64,000 nucleotides of DNA from JADLCX01 sp964630785 (lineage in GTDB: Bacteria > Planctomycetota > Phycisphaerae > Phycisphaerales > UBA1924): positions 1 through 64,000 of the forward strand of contig CAZVZG010000003.1 in assembly GCA_964630785.1 (NCBI GenBank), read 5' to 3'. The notes beneath the pieces are model-generated. The model made no database searches and had not been told where the DNA came from. It worked only from the letters and a program-made list of their open reading frames with translations. Of this stretch, positions 7,815 through 15,375 are shown in pieces. Positions within the stretch are counted from its first letter, which is position 1. Each line of letters begins with the position of its first letter. The translations under genes were made by a program, and so were the position numbers.

Positions 7815-8329
7815 GCGGTCCCCTTCCTGGTCAGCCCGAAGAACAGGAATCCGTTCCAGTGCGACCCAGTGATCGCCGTCGCCACCGCCGAGAGGGATCG
7901 GTACGTCCTCCCCTCGTACGCGAAGCCGTGGGGGAGCACCGTGACCTCGTGCTCAGCGCCCTTGAAAGTGCGCCGCAGAACGGTGCCGGGGGCGGGTAAA
8001 CGGTCGGTTCCCGCCGATGCGAGCCGCCCGGTGATCGTCACGAGCCGCGCGCGGGCGCGGACGTCGTCGATTTCCCGTTCCCCCGGCGGCCGAACCCGGA
8101 CGTCGAAGTCCCGGGCCAACTCCGCGGCCCGACGGCGCGCCCGTTCGGAAAGGTCGCCCTCCGCCAGGGATTGGATGCGCCAAGCGACCCGTCGAAAGAG
8201 CCATTGGCGGTTACCGGAGGCCGTCGGTTCGCCAAAGACCTCCGCGTAGCGCTCGCGGAGCCGCGACACGGGCATGTCGCGGAGTTCATCGATCTGTTGC
8301 TGGATGGTTCTGGTCGCGGCGGTTTTCAT
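7811..8329 (-). CDS. DUF2924 family protein
   Basis: A 172-aa protein matching DUF2924. An N-terminal helical part (IQQQIDELRDMPVSRLRERY, then RQWLFRRVAWRIQSL) is followed by a C-terminal beta domain with GTVLRRTFKGAEHEVTVL, GFAYEGRTYRSLSAVA and ITGSHWNGFLFFGL. In many planctomycetes and proteobacteria this family sits directly upstream of a serine recombinase, as it does here, which suggests an accessory role in recombination or in binding element ends; no biochemical role is established. Both its start and its stop overlap the neighbouring genes by 4 nt, so production is coupled to the small upstream protein and to the recombinase. Confidence 0.8.
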   Translation of the reverse strand: MKTAATRTIQQQIDELRDMPVSRLRERYAEVFGEPTASGNRQWLFRRVAWRIQSLAEGDLSERARRRAAELARDFDVRVRPPGEREIDDVRARARLVTITGRLASAGTDRLPAPGTVLRRTFKGAEHEVTVLPHGFAYEGRTYRSLSAVATAITGSHWNGFLFFGLTRKGTA

Positions 8330-8601
8330 CGTCCTTCAGGCTCCTTCGGGCTGCATCGTCCCGGGTTCTCCGGTTCGGGACGGGGGCGTTCACCCGTAGG
8401 CACACTGAGGGCGGCATGATCTGCCAGTTCAAGTCCCGCCCCAGAGGAACCGGAGTGTCCGATGATGACGCCCGAATCGTGGGCGCTCGCGTCTATCAGG
8501 CGGGCAGTCGCCGCGGCCATTAGCTCGACGGCTCGGTCGGACAGGCGCACACCAGATCCCGCATCGCCTGATCGTTTGTTTCCGATTCGCTGGTTTGTCA
8601 T
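8326..8601 (-). CDS. Small unknown protein, first gene of the recombinase operon
   Basis: A 91-aa protein I do not recognise. It is kept because its stop overlaps the DUF2924 start by 4 nt, the same coupling seen in the next two junctions. The N-terminal half could form an amphipathic helix (RLSDRAVELMAAATARLIDA); the rest is Gly/Ser and then Pro/Glu rich and probably disordered. The right copy of the 17-bp repeat ends 12 nt upstream of its ATG, with GAGGG between them as a possible ribosome site. Confidence 0.45.
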   Translation of the reverse strand: MTNQRIGNKRSGDAGSGVRLSDRAVELMAAATARLIDASAHDSGVIIGHSGSSGAGLELADHAALSVPTGERPRPEPENPGRCSPKEPEGR

Positions 8602-8612
8602 GGGGTGGCCCT

Positions 8613-8629
8613 CGCCAATACCCCTCTGC
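8613..8629. repeat. 17-bp direct repeat, right copy
   Basis: Identical to 2631-2647. It lies in the 135-bp divergent spacer (8602-8736) between the recombinase operon and the defence-like operon. The flanking bases show no further identity with the left copy, so the match is sharply limited to 17 bp. Confidence 0.7.
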
Positions 8630-8736
8630 TAACCAAGCGGTTTGGTCACGCCGGGCAAGCGACAACTCGTCCTGCGGGCTGGTGCCCTTTATCCACCGCT
8701 GAGCATCAACCACCAGGAACTGATACCATCCGCGAC

Positions 8737-8958
8737 ATGCCCCGAGCACGGTCCCCCAGCAAGCCGCCTCCAACCCCGCCCGCGGTCATGACCATCGATG
8801 ACCTCGCAGCGTACATCCAGCTCTCCAAGTCGTCGCTCTACAAGCTCGTCCAGGAAGGCAAGGTGCCCGGCGTCAAGGTCGGCAAGCACTGGAGGTTTCA
8901 CAAAGACGCCATTGATGACTGGCTTCAGCACCGCACGACGACACGGCGAGGCCGCTGA
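8737..8958 (+). CDS. Excisionase/MerR-type HTH DNA-binding protein
   Basis: A 73-aa protein carrying an HTH_17 (excisionase-type winged-helix) domain. The motif MTIDDLAAYIQLSKSSLYKL is followed by VQEGKVPGVKVGKHWRFHKD and AIDDWLQ, which is the full domain. I chose the ATG at 8737; an internal ATG at 8788 (MTIDDLAAY) would also give a complete domain. It lies 24 nt before the nuclease-methyltransferase gene on the same strand and is likely the operon's regulator, comparable to control proteins of restriction-modification loci, or an excision factor for the neighbouring element. A small palindrome ACCAA-GCGGT-TTGGT at 8632-8646 is a candidate operator. Confidence 0.82.
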   Translation: MPRARSPSKPPPTPPAVMTIDDLAAYIQLSKSSLYKLVQEGKVPGVKVGKHWRFHKDAIDDWLQHRTTTRRGR

Positions 8959-8982
8959 GTCCTCCGAATCAAAGCACACGCT

Positions 8983-11385
8983 ATGAGCAAGACGCGCATG
9001 AGACAGGTTTCCCGTGACAGCACCTCCAAAGGCGTAGCCTCGGGCACGATGGAGGTCCGGCGCGAGAGCGGCAAGATTTGGAGCCATGTCCGCAAGAAAT
9101 GGCTTATCGAGACACCCGAGGAGGCAGTTCGTCAACAGTTTCTGACCGTCCTGGTCAACGAGTACGGCTACGCGATCGAACAGATCGACGAGGAGTTGTC
9201 TGTCGTCGGTCGCGGTGCAGCCCAGGCACGAGCGGACTTCGCCATTTGGGTGACCGCAGAGGACAAGGAGAAGAACAAGAGTCCGCTCATCGTCGTCGAG
9301 TGCAAAGCGGACAACGTGACGATCCGCGACCGAGATTACGAACAGGGCGACCACTACGCACGACTCGCGGATGCGAAGTTCTTCGTCACCCACAACTCCC
9401 GAGAAACAAAGTTCTGGCGCGTCATGAAGGGGCGGATGCCCGGCACGATCGAGGAGATCGCCAACATCCCGCACGCCGGTGCCACACAGCGGGAGATCGA
9501 CGAGCTGCTCGCGCAGCTCAAGACCTTCCGTGAAGACGAGTTTGCCGCACTGCTGCACGAGTGCCACAACGTCATCCGCAACCGCGATCACCTCGATCCC
9601 GCGGCCGCTTTCGACGAGATCGCCAAGATCCTCTTCGTCAAGACATGGGTCGAACGTGAACTGAAGGAAAAGCGTCGCCGGAAGAACCTCTTCACCGTGG
9701 AGTACCTCGATGAACTCCTCGGCGACGACCCGCTCAACCAGCTCTTCGACGAGACCAAGAAGTACTACCGCACCGATGACCTCTTCGAGAAGGACGAGCG
9801 GATCAACCTCAAGCCCGCCACCGGCAAGGAGATCGTTCGCCGGCTTGAGCGGTACAACCTTTCCGACACCAGCGAAGACATCAAGGGCATCGCGTTCGAG
9901 CGGTTTCTCGGGAAGACGTTCCGAGGCGAGATCGGCCAGTTCTTCACGCCGCGCAGCGTGGTGGAGTACATGATCCGGATGATCCAGCCCAAGGAGGGCG
10001 ACGTCATCTGCGACCCCGCCAGCGGTTCAGGCGGCTTCCTCATTCGGTTCTTCGAGATCGTGCGTCAGCAGATCATGGCCAGTGCCGACGAGGATTACCG
10101 CACCCTCAAGGAGGCCGTCGAGAAGCAACGGAAGCCCGAAGCCGAAAGAGCCAAGATCCTCCGCGCCAAGTGGGAGCAGATCCAACGCGACCTCGACCAG
10201 CGCGTCGATGGCTCGCGTCTGTGGGACTTGGCCAACCGTCGCATCTACGGCACGGATGCCAATGACCGGATGGCCCGGACGAGCAAGATGAACATGATCA
10301 TGCATGGCGACGGCCACGGCGGCGTGCATCACCACAACGGATTCCTCAACGTCAACGGCATCTTTGAGAGCCGCTTCGACGTAATCCTCACCAACCCACC
10401 GTTCGGCGCGAGCGTTGAGCCCTCCGACAAGGTCCAGCACCAGGACGTCGAGGTGTCTCCGGAGGCTTTCCGGCGGTACAAAGAGATCTTCGGCGATCTC
10501 TACGTCGAGGCCCAGCAGCGCGCCAAGGCCGCCGTCAACAAGCCCATAGCCTCGCTTTTCCAACTCCCGTTCGGCCAGCCCGCAGAGAATGGCGAGCGCT
10601 CAGACCGCGAGATCAAGCACCTCGGCAAGATCAAGACAGAAATCCTCTTTATCGAGCGGTGCATCGACCTGCTCAAACCCGGGGGCCGACTGGGCATTGT
10701 TCTTCCCGATGGAATCCTGAACAACCCTTCGCTCCAGTACGTCCGCGAGTTCTGTGAAAACCGCGGTTACGTCCGGGCCATCGTCAGCCTTCCCGAAGAG
10801 ACCTTTGTTTCCACTGGCGCAACCGTGAAGGCGTCGCTGCTCTTCTGGCAACGGTTCTCGCGCGAGGAGCAGAGCCGGTTCGACAAAACCGACCGGGAGG
10901 CCGAGGCCGAGGTCCGGGCCAAGCACAAGCCAGAGATGGATAGCAAGGTCGCGGAGTTCGATTCCCGAATCGCTGCTGCGAAGGAGGCCAAGGACGCCGC
11001 CGCCCGCAAGGATGCCGAGCGGGAGCGGAAGGCCTACCTCACAAAGATGGAGCAGCAGATTACCGAGGAGCGCCGGCGTTTGCTCCGAGAGCGGTTCGAC
11101 TATCCGATCTTCATGTACGACGCCCAGCGCGTGGGCATCACTGCCACGGGCGAACCCGACGCGAACGAGCTCTATCCCAACGACCGCGTTCCGGCAGAGA
11201 TTCCCAAAGGCGAGACCGCCATCGAGCTGTACGAAGGGTTCCTCCGCGAGCACGCATCCCGATTTGCCGCGACGCCGCGGCGCGGTCGCCACGATGCGCC
11301 ATCGGTGGACGGTGAGTCCCCGCGCGCCCGCGGCGCGAATTCTGGACGCGCTGGACGGAGCCGACGCGGGGGTACCGCCTCGTGA
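8983..11385 (+). CDS. HSDR_N nuclease fused to type I N6-adenine DNA methyltransferase
   Basis: An 800-aa fusion. Residues 40-160 form an HsdR-N-type PD-(D/E)XK nuclease domain, with Asp85 in ARADFAIW and Glu106-Cys-Lys108 in VVECKAD, so the cutting residues look intact. Residues 200-680 form an HsdM-like methyltransferase: GQFFTPRSVVEYMI (319-332), SAM-binding DPASGSGGF (344-352) and catalytic NPPF (471-474). A charged coiled-coil-like segment and a disordered Arg/Gly-rich tail follow. With the adjacent HsdS subunit it should modify adenine at sites chosen by HsdS and may also cut DNA, similar in plan to BcgI-type (type IIB) enzymes. No translocating HsdR is present. Its stop overlaps the hsdS start by 4 nt. 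Confidence 0.92.
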   Translation: MSKTRMRQVSRDSTSKGVASGTMEVRRESGKIWSHVRKKWLIETPEEAVRQQFLTVLVNEYGYAIEQIDEELSVVGRGAAQARADFAIWVTAEDKEKNKSPLIVVECKADNVTIRDRDYEQGDHYARLADAKFFVTHNSRETKFWRVMKGRMPGTIEEIANIPHAGATQREIDELLAQLKTFREDEFAALLHECHNVIRNRDHLDPAAAFDEIAKILFVKTWVERELKEKRRRKNLFTVEYLDELLGDDPLNQLFDETKKYYRTDDLFEKDERINLKPATGKEIVRRLERYNLSDTSEDIKGIAFERFLGKTFRGEIGQFFTPRSVVEYMIRMIQPKEGDVICDPASGSGGFLIRFFEIVRQQIMASADEDYRTLKEAVEKQRKPEAERAKILRAKWEQIQRDLDQRVDGSRLWDLANRRIYGTDANDRMARTSKMNMIMHGDGHGGVHHHNGFLNVNGIFESRFDVILTNPPFGASVEPSDKVQHQDVEVSPEAFRRYKEIFGDLYVEAQQRAKAAVNKPIASLFQLPFGQPAENGERSDREIKHLGKIKTEILFIERCIDLLKPGGRLGIVLPDGILNNPSLQYVREFCENRGYVRAIVSLPEETFVSTGATVKASLLFWQRFSREEQSRFDKTDREAEAEVRAKHKPEMDSKVAEFDSRIAAAKEAKDAAARKDAERERKAYLTKMEQQITEERRRLLRERFDYPIFMYDAQRVGITATGEPDANELYPNDRVPAEIPKGETAIELYEGFLREHASRFAATPRRGRHDAPSVDGESPRARGANSGRAGRSRRGGTAS

Positions 11386-12791
11386 CGACCCTCGCCGAGT
11401 CCATCCCGACCGCCGTACGGCGGCGCTCTTTCACGGTCTGGTACAAGGACCTTGGGCGTTGGGACATCGGCTATTTCTCTACCTTGTCGTGGGCATGGCC
11501 GCCCGAGATCATGCAGCCACTTGGCAGCGTGCTGACTCGAGTCGTTCGGGAGGTGAAAACGAGCGATCTTCGCAGTGTCCCGATCATCGAGAAGATCACG
11601 TTCGGCGGCGTCGCTTCAGTGCTGCCCGTCGATGATCGTGACGGGTACAAGGGTCGGCTGTTCTGGGCCGAGCCTGGGCAGTTTGTCTACAGCCGCATCC
11701 GCGCAAAGCAGGGCTCATTTACCGTGATTGACCCCGTAGTGGGACGGCTCGCGGTGAGCCAGGAGTATCCCGTCTACGACATCGATCGGGGCCGCATCGA
11801 CCCCGAGTTCCTCAAGATCGCGCTCCGAAGCGAAGCGTTCCTCAGACTCATGGTGGGCCTGTCACACGGAGGATCGACGAAGACGCGAATGTTGCCCGAC
11901 CAGTTCGAATCTCTGAAGGTGCCCGTCCCGCCGCTGTCGGTGCAGCGTCGAATCGTGGCCGCGGCGGCAAAGACGCGAAACCAAGCCGCTCGGCTTCAGA
12001 CGGAAGCAGATCTTCTTGAGAGTAACGCCAAGCGCGAGTTTCTCGAACTACTCGGCCTGCCCATCCCCAAGATTGGAGCGGGCTCGCCCCGGCACTTTGT
12101 TGTGCAGTTCCGCGATATTGAACGATGGGGAGTGCGGCACCTATGGCAGAGCTCGAATCGCCTGGATCCTGTCGGTACGCGATACGAGGGTTCCCGGCTC
12201 GGCGATGTAATCGAAGATCTTGAGAACGGCTGGAGTCCGAAGTGCTTCGACACTCCAGCCACCGGAGAAGAATGGGGAGTTCTCAAGGTTGGAGCGGTCT
12301 CCTTCGGCGTGTTTAACCCTCAAGAGAACAAGGCACTGCCGCCAAAGCTCAAGCCACGGCCACAACTTGAGGTGAAGGCGGGCGACTTTCTCATCGGCCG
12401 TGCCAATGTCACCAGGCTCGTCGGCGCGTGTGCATTGGTCCGCGAGACGCGGCCGAAGCTGATGCTCTGCGACAAGATCTTCCGGGCGGTATGGCGGGAG
12501 CCGAGTCCGGTGATACCGGACTTCTTGGAGGAAGTGCTCAAGACACCGCATGTTCGCCAGCAGATTGAGGCCGCACTAACGGGGACATCGGCAACGATGA
12601 AGAACATCACCAAAGGTAACCTGCTCGCGTTGCGCTTCCCGCTGCCTCCAATCGCGGTACAACGACGCATCGTTGCGTCACTCTCGCTGGCAAGGCGCGA
12701 TGCGCGGCAGATGCGAGCAAAGGCGGCGGCGCTGTTGACGCAGACATCAGGCAGTGTCGAACAGATGATCCTCGGAGCCCTGCAACCATGA
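11382..12791 (+). CDS. Restriction-modification specificity subunit (HsdS-like)
   Basis: A 469-aa protein with two target-recognition domains, each ending in a conserved-region helix. The first reads FESLKVPVPPLSVQRRIV at about residue 175-195, the second LRFPLPPIAVQRRIVASL at about 415-435. This duplicated layout is standard for HsdS, whose two domains each read half of a split DNA site. The N-terminus has SVLTRVVREVKTS, typical of the domain entry. It starts 4 nt inside the end of the methyltransferase gene and itself overlaps the next gene by 4 nt, so methylase, specificity and the DGQHR protein should be made together. Both domains are complete. Confidence 0.9.
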   Translation: MTTLAESIPTAVRRRSFTVWYKDLGRWDIGYFSTLSWAWPPEIMQPLGSVLTRVVREVKTSDLRSVPIIEKITFGGVASVLPVDDRDGYKGRLFWAEPGQFVYSRIRAKQGSFTVIDPVVGRLAVSQEYPVYDIDRGRIDPEFLKIALRSEAFLRLMVGLSHGGSTKTRMLPDQFESLKVPVPPLSVQRRIVAAAAKTRNQAARLQTEADLLESNAKREFLELLGLPIPKIGAGSPRHFVVQFRDIERWGVRHLWQSSNRLDPVGTRYEGSRLGDVIEDLENGWSPKCFDTPATGEEWGVLKVGAVSFGVFNPQENKALPPKLKPRPQLEVKAGDFLIGRANVTRLVGACALVRETRPKLMLCDKIFRAVWREPSPVIPDFLEEVLKTPHVRQQIEAALTGTSATMKNITKGNLLALRFPLPPIAVQRRIVASLSLARRDARQMRAKAAALLTQTSGSVEQMILGALQP

Positions 12792-14458
12792 GCCTTCCAG
12801 CACGATCCGCTCGTCCGAACATGCCCGGCATCCGCCGCCGGTCGCACGACATGATCGGGACATTCGTCCCCGATGCGCTCGGCTTCTTCTCGCTCGTTCG
12901 CGGATATGCCGACCTGCGCGTTCTTGCCGAGGTCAGCGTCCCGGTTCCGATGGCCCTCAGCACCGACGCCGGCCATGTTACCGGCAACCAGCGGGCCATC
13001 AACGAGGCGCATGTGCAGGGCATCGTCAAGTATCTGCAGAACGGCACCGCCCGCTTCCTGCCGGAGATTGTGCTGTCCGTGCGGCTCGAGGACGACATCA
13101 TCGATGCCTTCCGAAATCACAAGAAGCTACCGGCGCAGGCCGGCCGACCAATCACGGTATTCGAAGCCCCTGGCATCACCGTCGTGTCTCCGAAGGCTGT
13201 CGCGCTGGAAGAGATCCGAGCATCAGCCCGAATCCGCCGCATCGACGGAAATCACCGACTGACCGCGGCGGAGCGCCTGGAGAAGGGGGCGGTGCAGCCC
13301 GCCAACAAGTATCTGGCATCGTTCTGCGTCGTGCTCTTGGGACCGGTCGGCGAGGAGGCATCCGATAATGCCGAAGCAAGGGTGTTCCACGCGGTCAATA
13401 GCACCGCAATGCCCCTCGACACGGAACACGCGTTGCAGTTGCTGCTCGATCAACCCAAGAGCCAGTTGCTCCAGGCGGATGTGGAGTATGCGTACGACCC
13501 GATCCTCTACTTGTGCAGGAAGTGGAGGGACAAACTTAGGGAACTGGGGCCCGACCAGGCGAAGTACTTTGGCGATGGAGTGCTCGCAAAGCTGCAGGCC
13601 ACGGCGCGGGTCTTCCGTGCCATAGCGGCTGACTCTTTTGAGTCTCGTAACAAGTGCGACGCGCTCGCTCGAGAGAGCTTTTCCGCGCTCACGGAGATTC
13701 TGCCGACACTCGACGATCACGCTCACGGGCTACTGTCGATGTCGTGCGGCATTGAAGCCGCCGCGCTGGCGTGGTCGGATGCAAAGGCTGCAAATGCGAC
13801 GACCCCATCCAAAGCTGCGAAGAAGCGCTTGGTCGACGTGGACAGGTGGATCACGCGGCACGGTCTGAACACGCTCGAGCCCCGGGGCTCGCTTGCCCGC
13901 CAGATGCTGGACATTCATGACGGGCTGCGCCGCGGCGTGCCGCAGCGAGTCTTCTTGGCGCGGTGGTATCCCGCAGCAGAGCCAGACAAGGCCAGAGCTG
14001 AGCGTCGATTGGAGCAGATTCGCATTATGCTCGAGCAGGTCAAGGACAAGACCGCCGTCGATCTCGAACTCGTTGACATGGGCACGGAGGAGGGTGGAAC
14101 GGTCATGATTCACCCAAAGATGTACGAGGCCATCGAGAGCGCTGACATCATCCTCGTGGACCTGACAGGGCACCGCCCCAACGTCTGCGTGGAGGCCGGT
14201 TACGCACTCCGGCACCGCGATGCAGGACGGCTGCTCTTCATGTTCCAGCCCCGCGACAACAACGACAAAGTGGCATTCGACCTGAACACGTTTCGGTACG
14301 AGCCGCTCGCAGAGGCGGCGGATGTGCCGGTGAAACTGGCAGCCACACGTCATCAAGATCATCGAAGAAGCTCGGGCCGGCAAACTTCCTGCGCCCGCCA
14401 AGTCGTGAGGGACATAGATGACCACGGATACATTGCAGAAGCACAGAAACGGCGATGA
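12788..14458 (+). CDS. DGQHR-domain protein fused to a TIR/deoxyribosyltransferase-like domain; C-terminus frameshifted
   Basis: Residues about 40-330 match the DGQHR family (DndB-like): GNQRAINEAHVQGIVKYL, then LPEIVLSVR, then RRIDGNHRLTAAE with the signature DGNHR at 153-157. Residues about 390-520 form a Rossmann-like domain, with YEAIESADIILVDLTG and RPNVCVEAGYAL, resembling TIR-like/nucleoside deoxyribosyltransferase folds that cleave nucleotides; the Glu in VCVEAG sits where the catalytic Glu is found. DndB-type proteins regulate DNA-modification systems. Near 14341-14345 the frame shifts: the +1 frame gives PHVIKIIEEARAGKL and stops at 14408, whereas the annotated frame runs on to 14458 with a basic, unlikely tail. 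A one-base insertion or sequencing error is most likely. Confidence 0.78.
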   Translation: MSLPARSARPNMPGIRRRSHDMIGTFVPDALGFFSLVRGYADLRVLAEVSVPVPMALSTDAGHVTGNQRAINEAHVQGIVKYLQNGTARFLPEIVLSVRLEDDIIDAFRNHKKLPAQAGRPITVFEAPGITVVSPKAVALEEIRASARIRRIDGNHRLTAAERLEKGAVQPANKYLASFCVVLLGPVGEEASDNAEARVFHAVNSTAMPLDTEHALQLLLDQPKSQLLQADVEYAYDPILYLCRKWRDKLRELGPDQAKYFGDGVLAKLQATARVFRAIAADSFESRNKCDALARESFSALTEILPTLDDHAHGLLSMSCGIEAAALAWSDAKAANATTPSKAAKKRLVDVDRWITRHGLNTLEPRGSLARQMLDIHDGLRRGVPQRVFLARWYPAAEPDKARAERRLEQIRIMLEQVKDKTAVDLELVDMGTEEGGTVMIHPKMYEAIESADIILVDLTGHRPNVCVEAGYALRHRDAGRLLFMFQPRDNNDKVAFDLNTFRYEPLAEAADVPVKLAATRHQDHRRSSGRQTSCARQVVRDIDDHGYIAEAQKRR

Positions 14459-14503
14459 CACGACCATGCAGTGCGTCCGTTGTGTGAGGTCGGAGGTGCT
14501 GTC

Positions 14504-15361
14504 ATGAAGCCGCTCGGCAAGACGATTCAGATCTACTGCCCCACGGGCGAGCCGCGTGGAGTTCGCATCGCGGAGATCACGACCCGGATCATCCAGGCCG
14601 TCGTGGTCCCGCGGGCCAAGCTCGATGAGGCGCTCGGTCGAGCCGAGTTGGGGGGTGTCGGCCTGTACTTTCTGTTCGGGGAGTCGGAATCGGGCGGCCT
14701 GCCATTCGCGTACATCGGTGAAGCCGAGGACTGCTGCGTCCGCTTCAAGCAGCACAACAAGAACAAGGACTTCTGGAACATCGCCGTCGCCATCGTGTCT
14801 CGCACGGGCAGTTTCACAAAGGCGCATGGCAAGTTGCTCGAGTGGTTGGCCATCGACAAGGCGTACAAGGCCGGTCGGTATCAGCTGGACAACGGAAACG
14901 CCGGCGGCGAGCCGAACGTCCCGGAGTGGATGCAGGCCGATGTCGCCGAGGTCTTTGAGACGGCGGAAGTGCTTCTGAACACGCTTGGCTTCCCGATCTT
15001 CGAGCCAGCCGCCAATCGCGCCACGGACGCCGACGCCATCTTCTACTGCAGGCGCGGCGGCGCCGATGCCCGAGGCGTCTACAACGAGGAGGGCTTCGTC
15101 GTGCTGAAAGGGTCGCTGGCCCGCCGCGCGACGACTTCTTCTTCCCACGACACAATCGGGCCCAAACGGGAGGAGCTCGTCGGCTCGGGAGTGCTGGTTT
15201 CGGCCAAGGACGGATACCGGTTCGAACGCGACATGGCTTTCAGTTCGCCGAGCGCAGCCGCCGCGATCGTGACCGGCGGAAGCGCCAACGGATGGGTGGA
15301 GTGGAAGAACTCGAAGGGGCTCACCCTCGACGAGGTCTACCGAAAGGGAAACAAGCCGTAG
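14504..15361 (+). CDS. GIY-YIG nuclease with C-terminal DUF4357 domain
   Basis: A 285-aa protein from the ATG at 14504, which has GGAGG 9 nt upstream; a longer frame starts at 14471. The N-terminal half holds the GIY-YIG pattern GVGLYFLFGESE ... FAYIGEAEDCCVRFKQH with a later Glu (KLLEWLAI), the fold of one-metal nucleases. The C-terminal part matches DUF4357: VLKGSLARRATTSSS, EELVGSGVL, then FSSPSAAAAIVTGGSANGW and TLDEVYRKG. This architecture occurs in restriction-modification and defence gene clusters. It probably cuts DNA, perhaps under the control of the DGQHR protein; the substrate is unknown. It lies 14 nt before the NERD helicase gene. Confidence 0.85.
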   Translation: MKPLGKTIQIYCPTGEPRGVRIAEITTRIIQAVVVPRAKLDEALGRAELGGVGLYFLFGESESGGLPFAYIGEAEDCCVRFKQHNKNKDFWNIAVAIVSRTGSFTKAHGKLLEWLAIDKAYKAGRYQLDNGNAGGEPNVPEWMQADVAEVFETAEVLLNTLGFPIFEPAANRATDADAIFYCRRGGADARGVYNEEGFVVLKGSLARRATTSSSHDTIGPKREELVGSGVLVSAKDGYRFERDMAFSSPSAAAAIVTGGSANGWVEWKNSKGLTLDEVYRKGNKP

Positions 15362-15375
15362 TTGAGAGCTGAGAC

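Noticed and set aside
6183..8249. 688-aa open frame antisense to the serine recombinase
   Set aside because: The recombinase on the minus strand has all catalytic motifs; this frame has none.
8602..8736. Longer start for the HTH protein (8605)
   Set aside because: The added 44 residues cross the 17-bp repeat and look non-coding; the ATG at 8737 gives a complete HTH domain.
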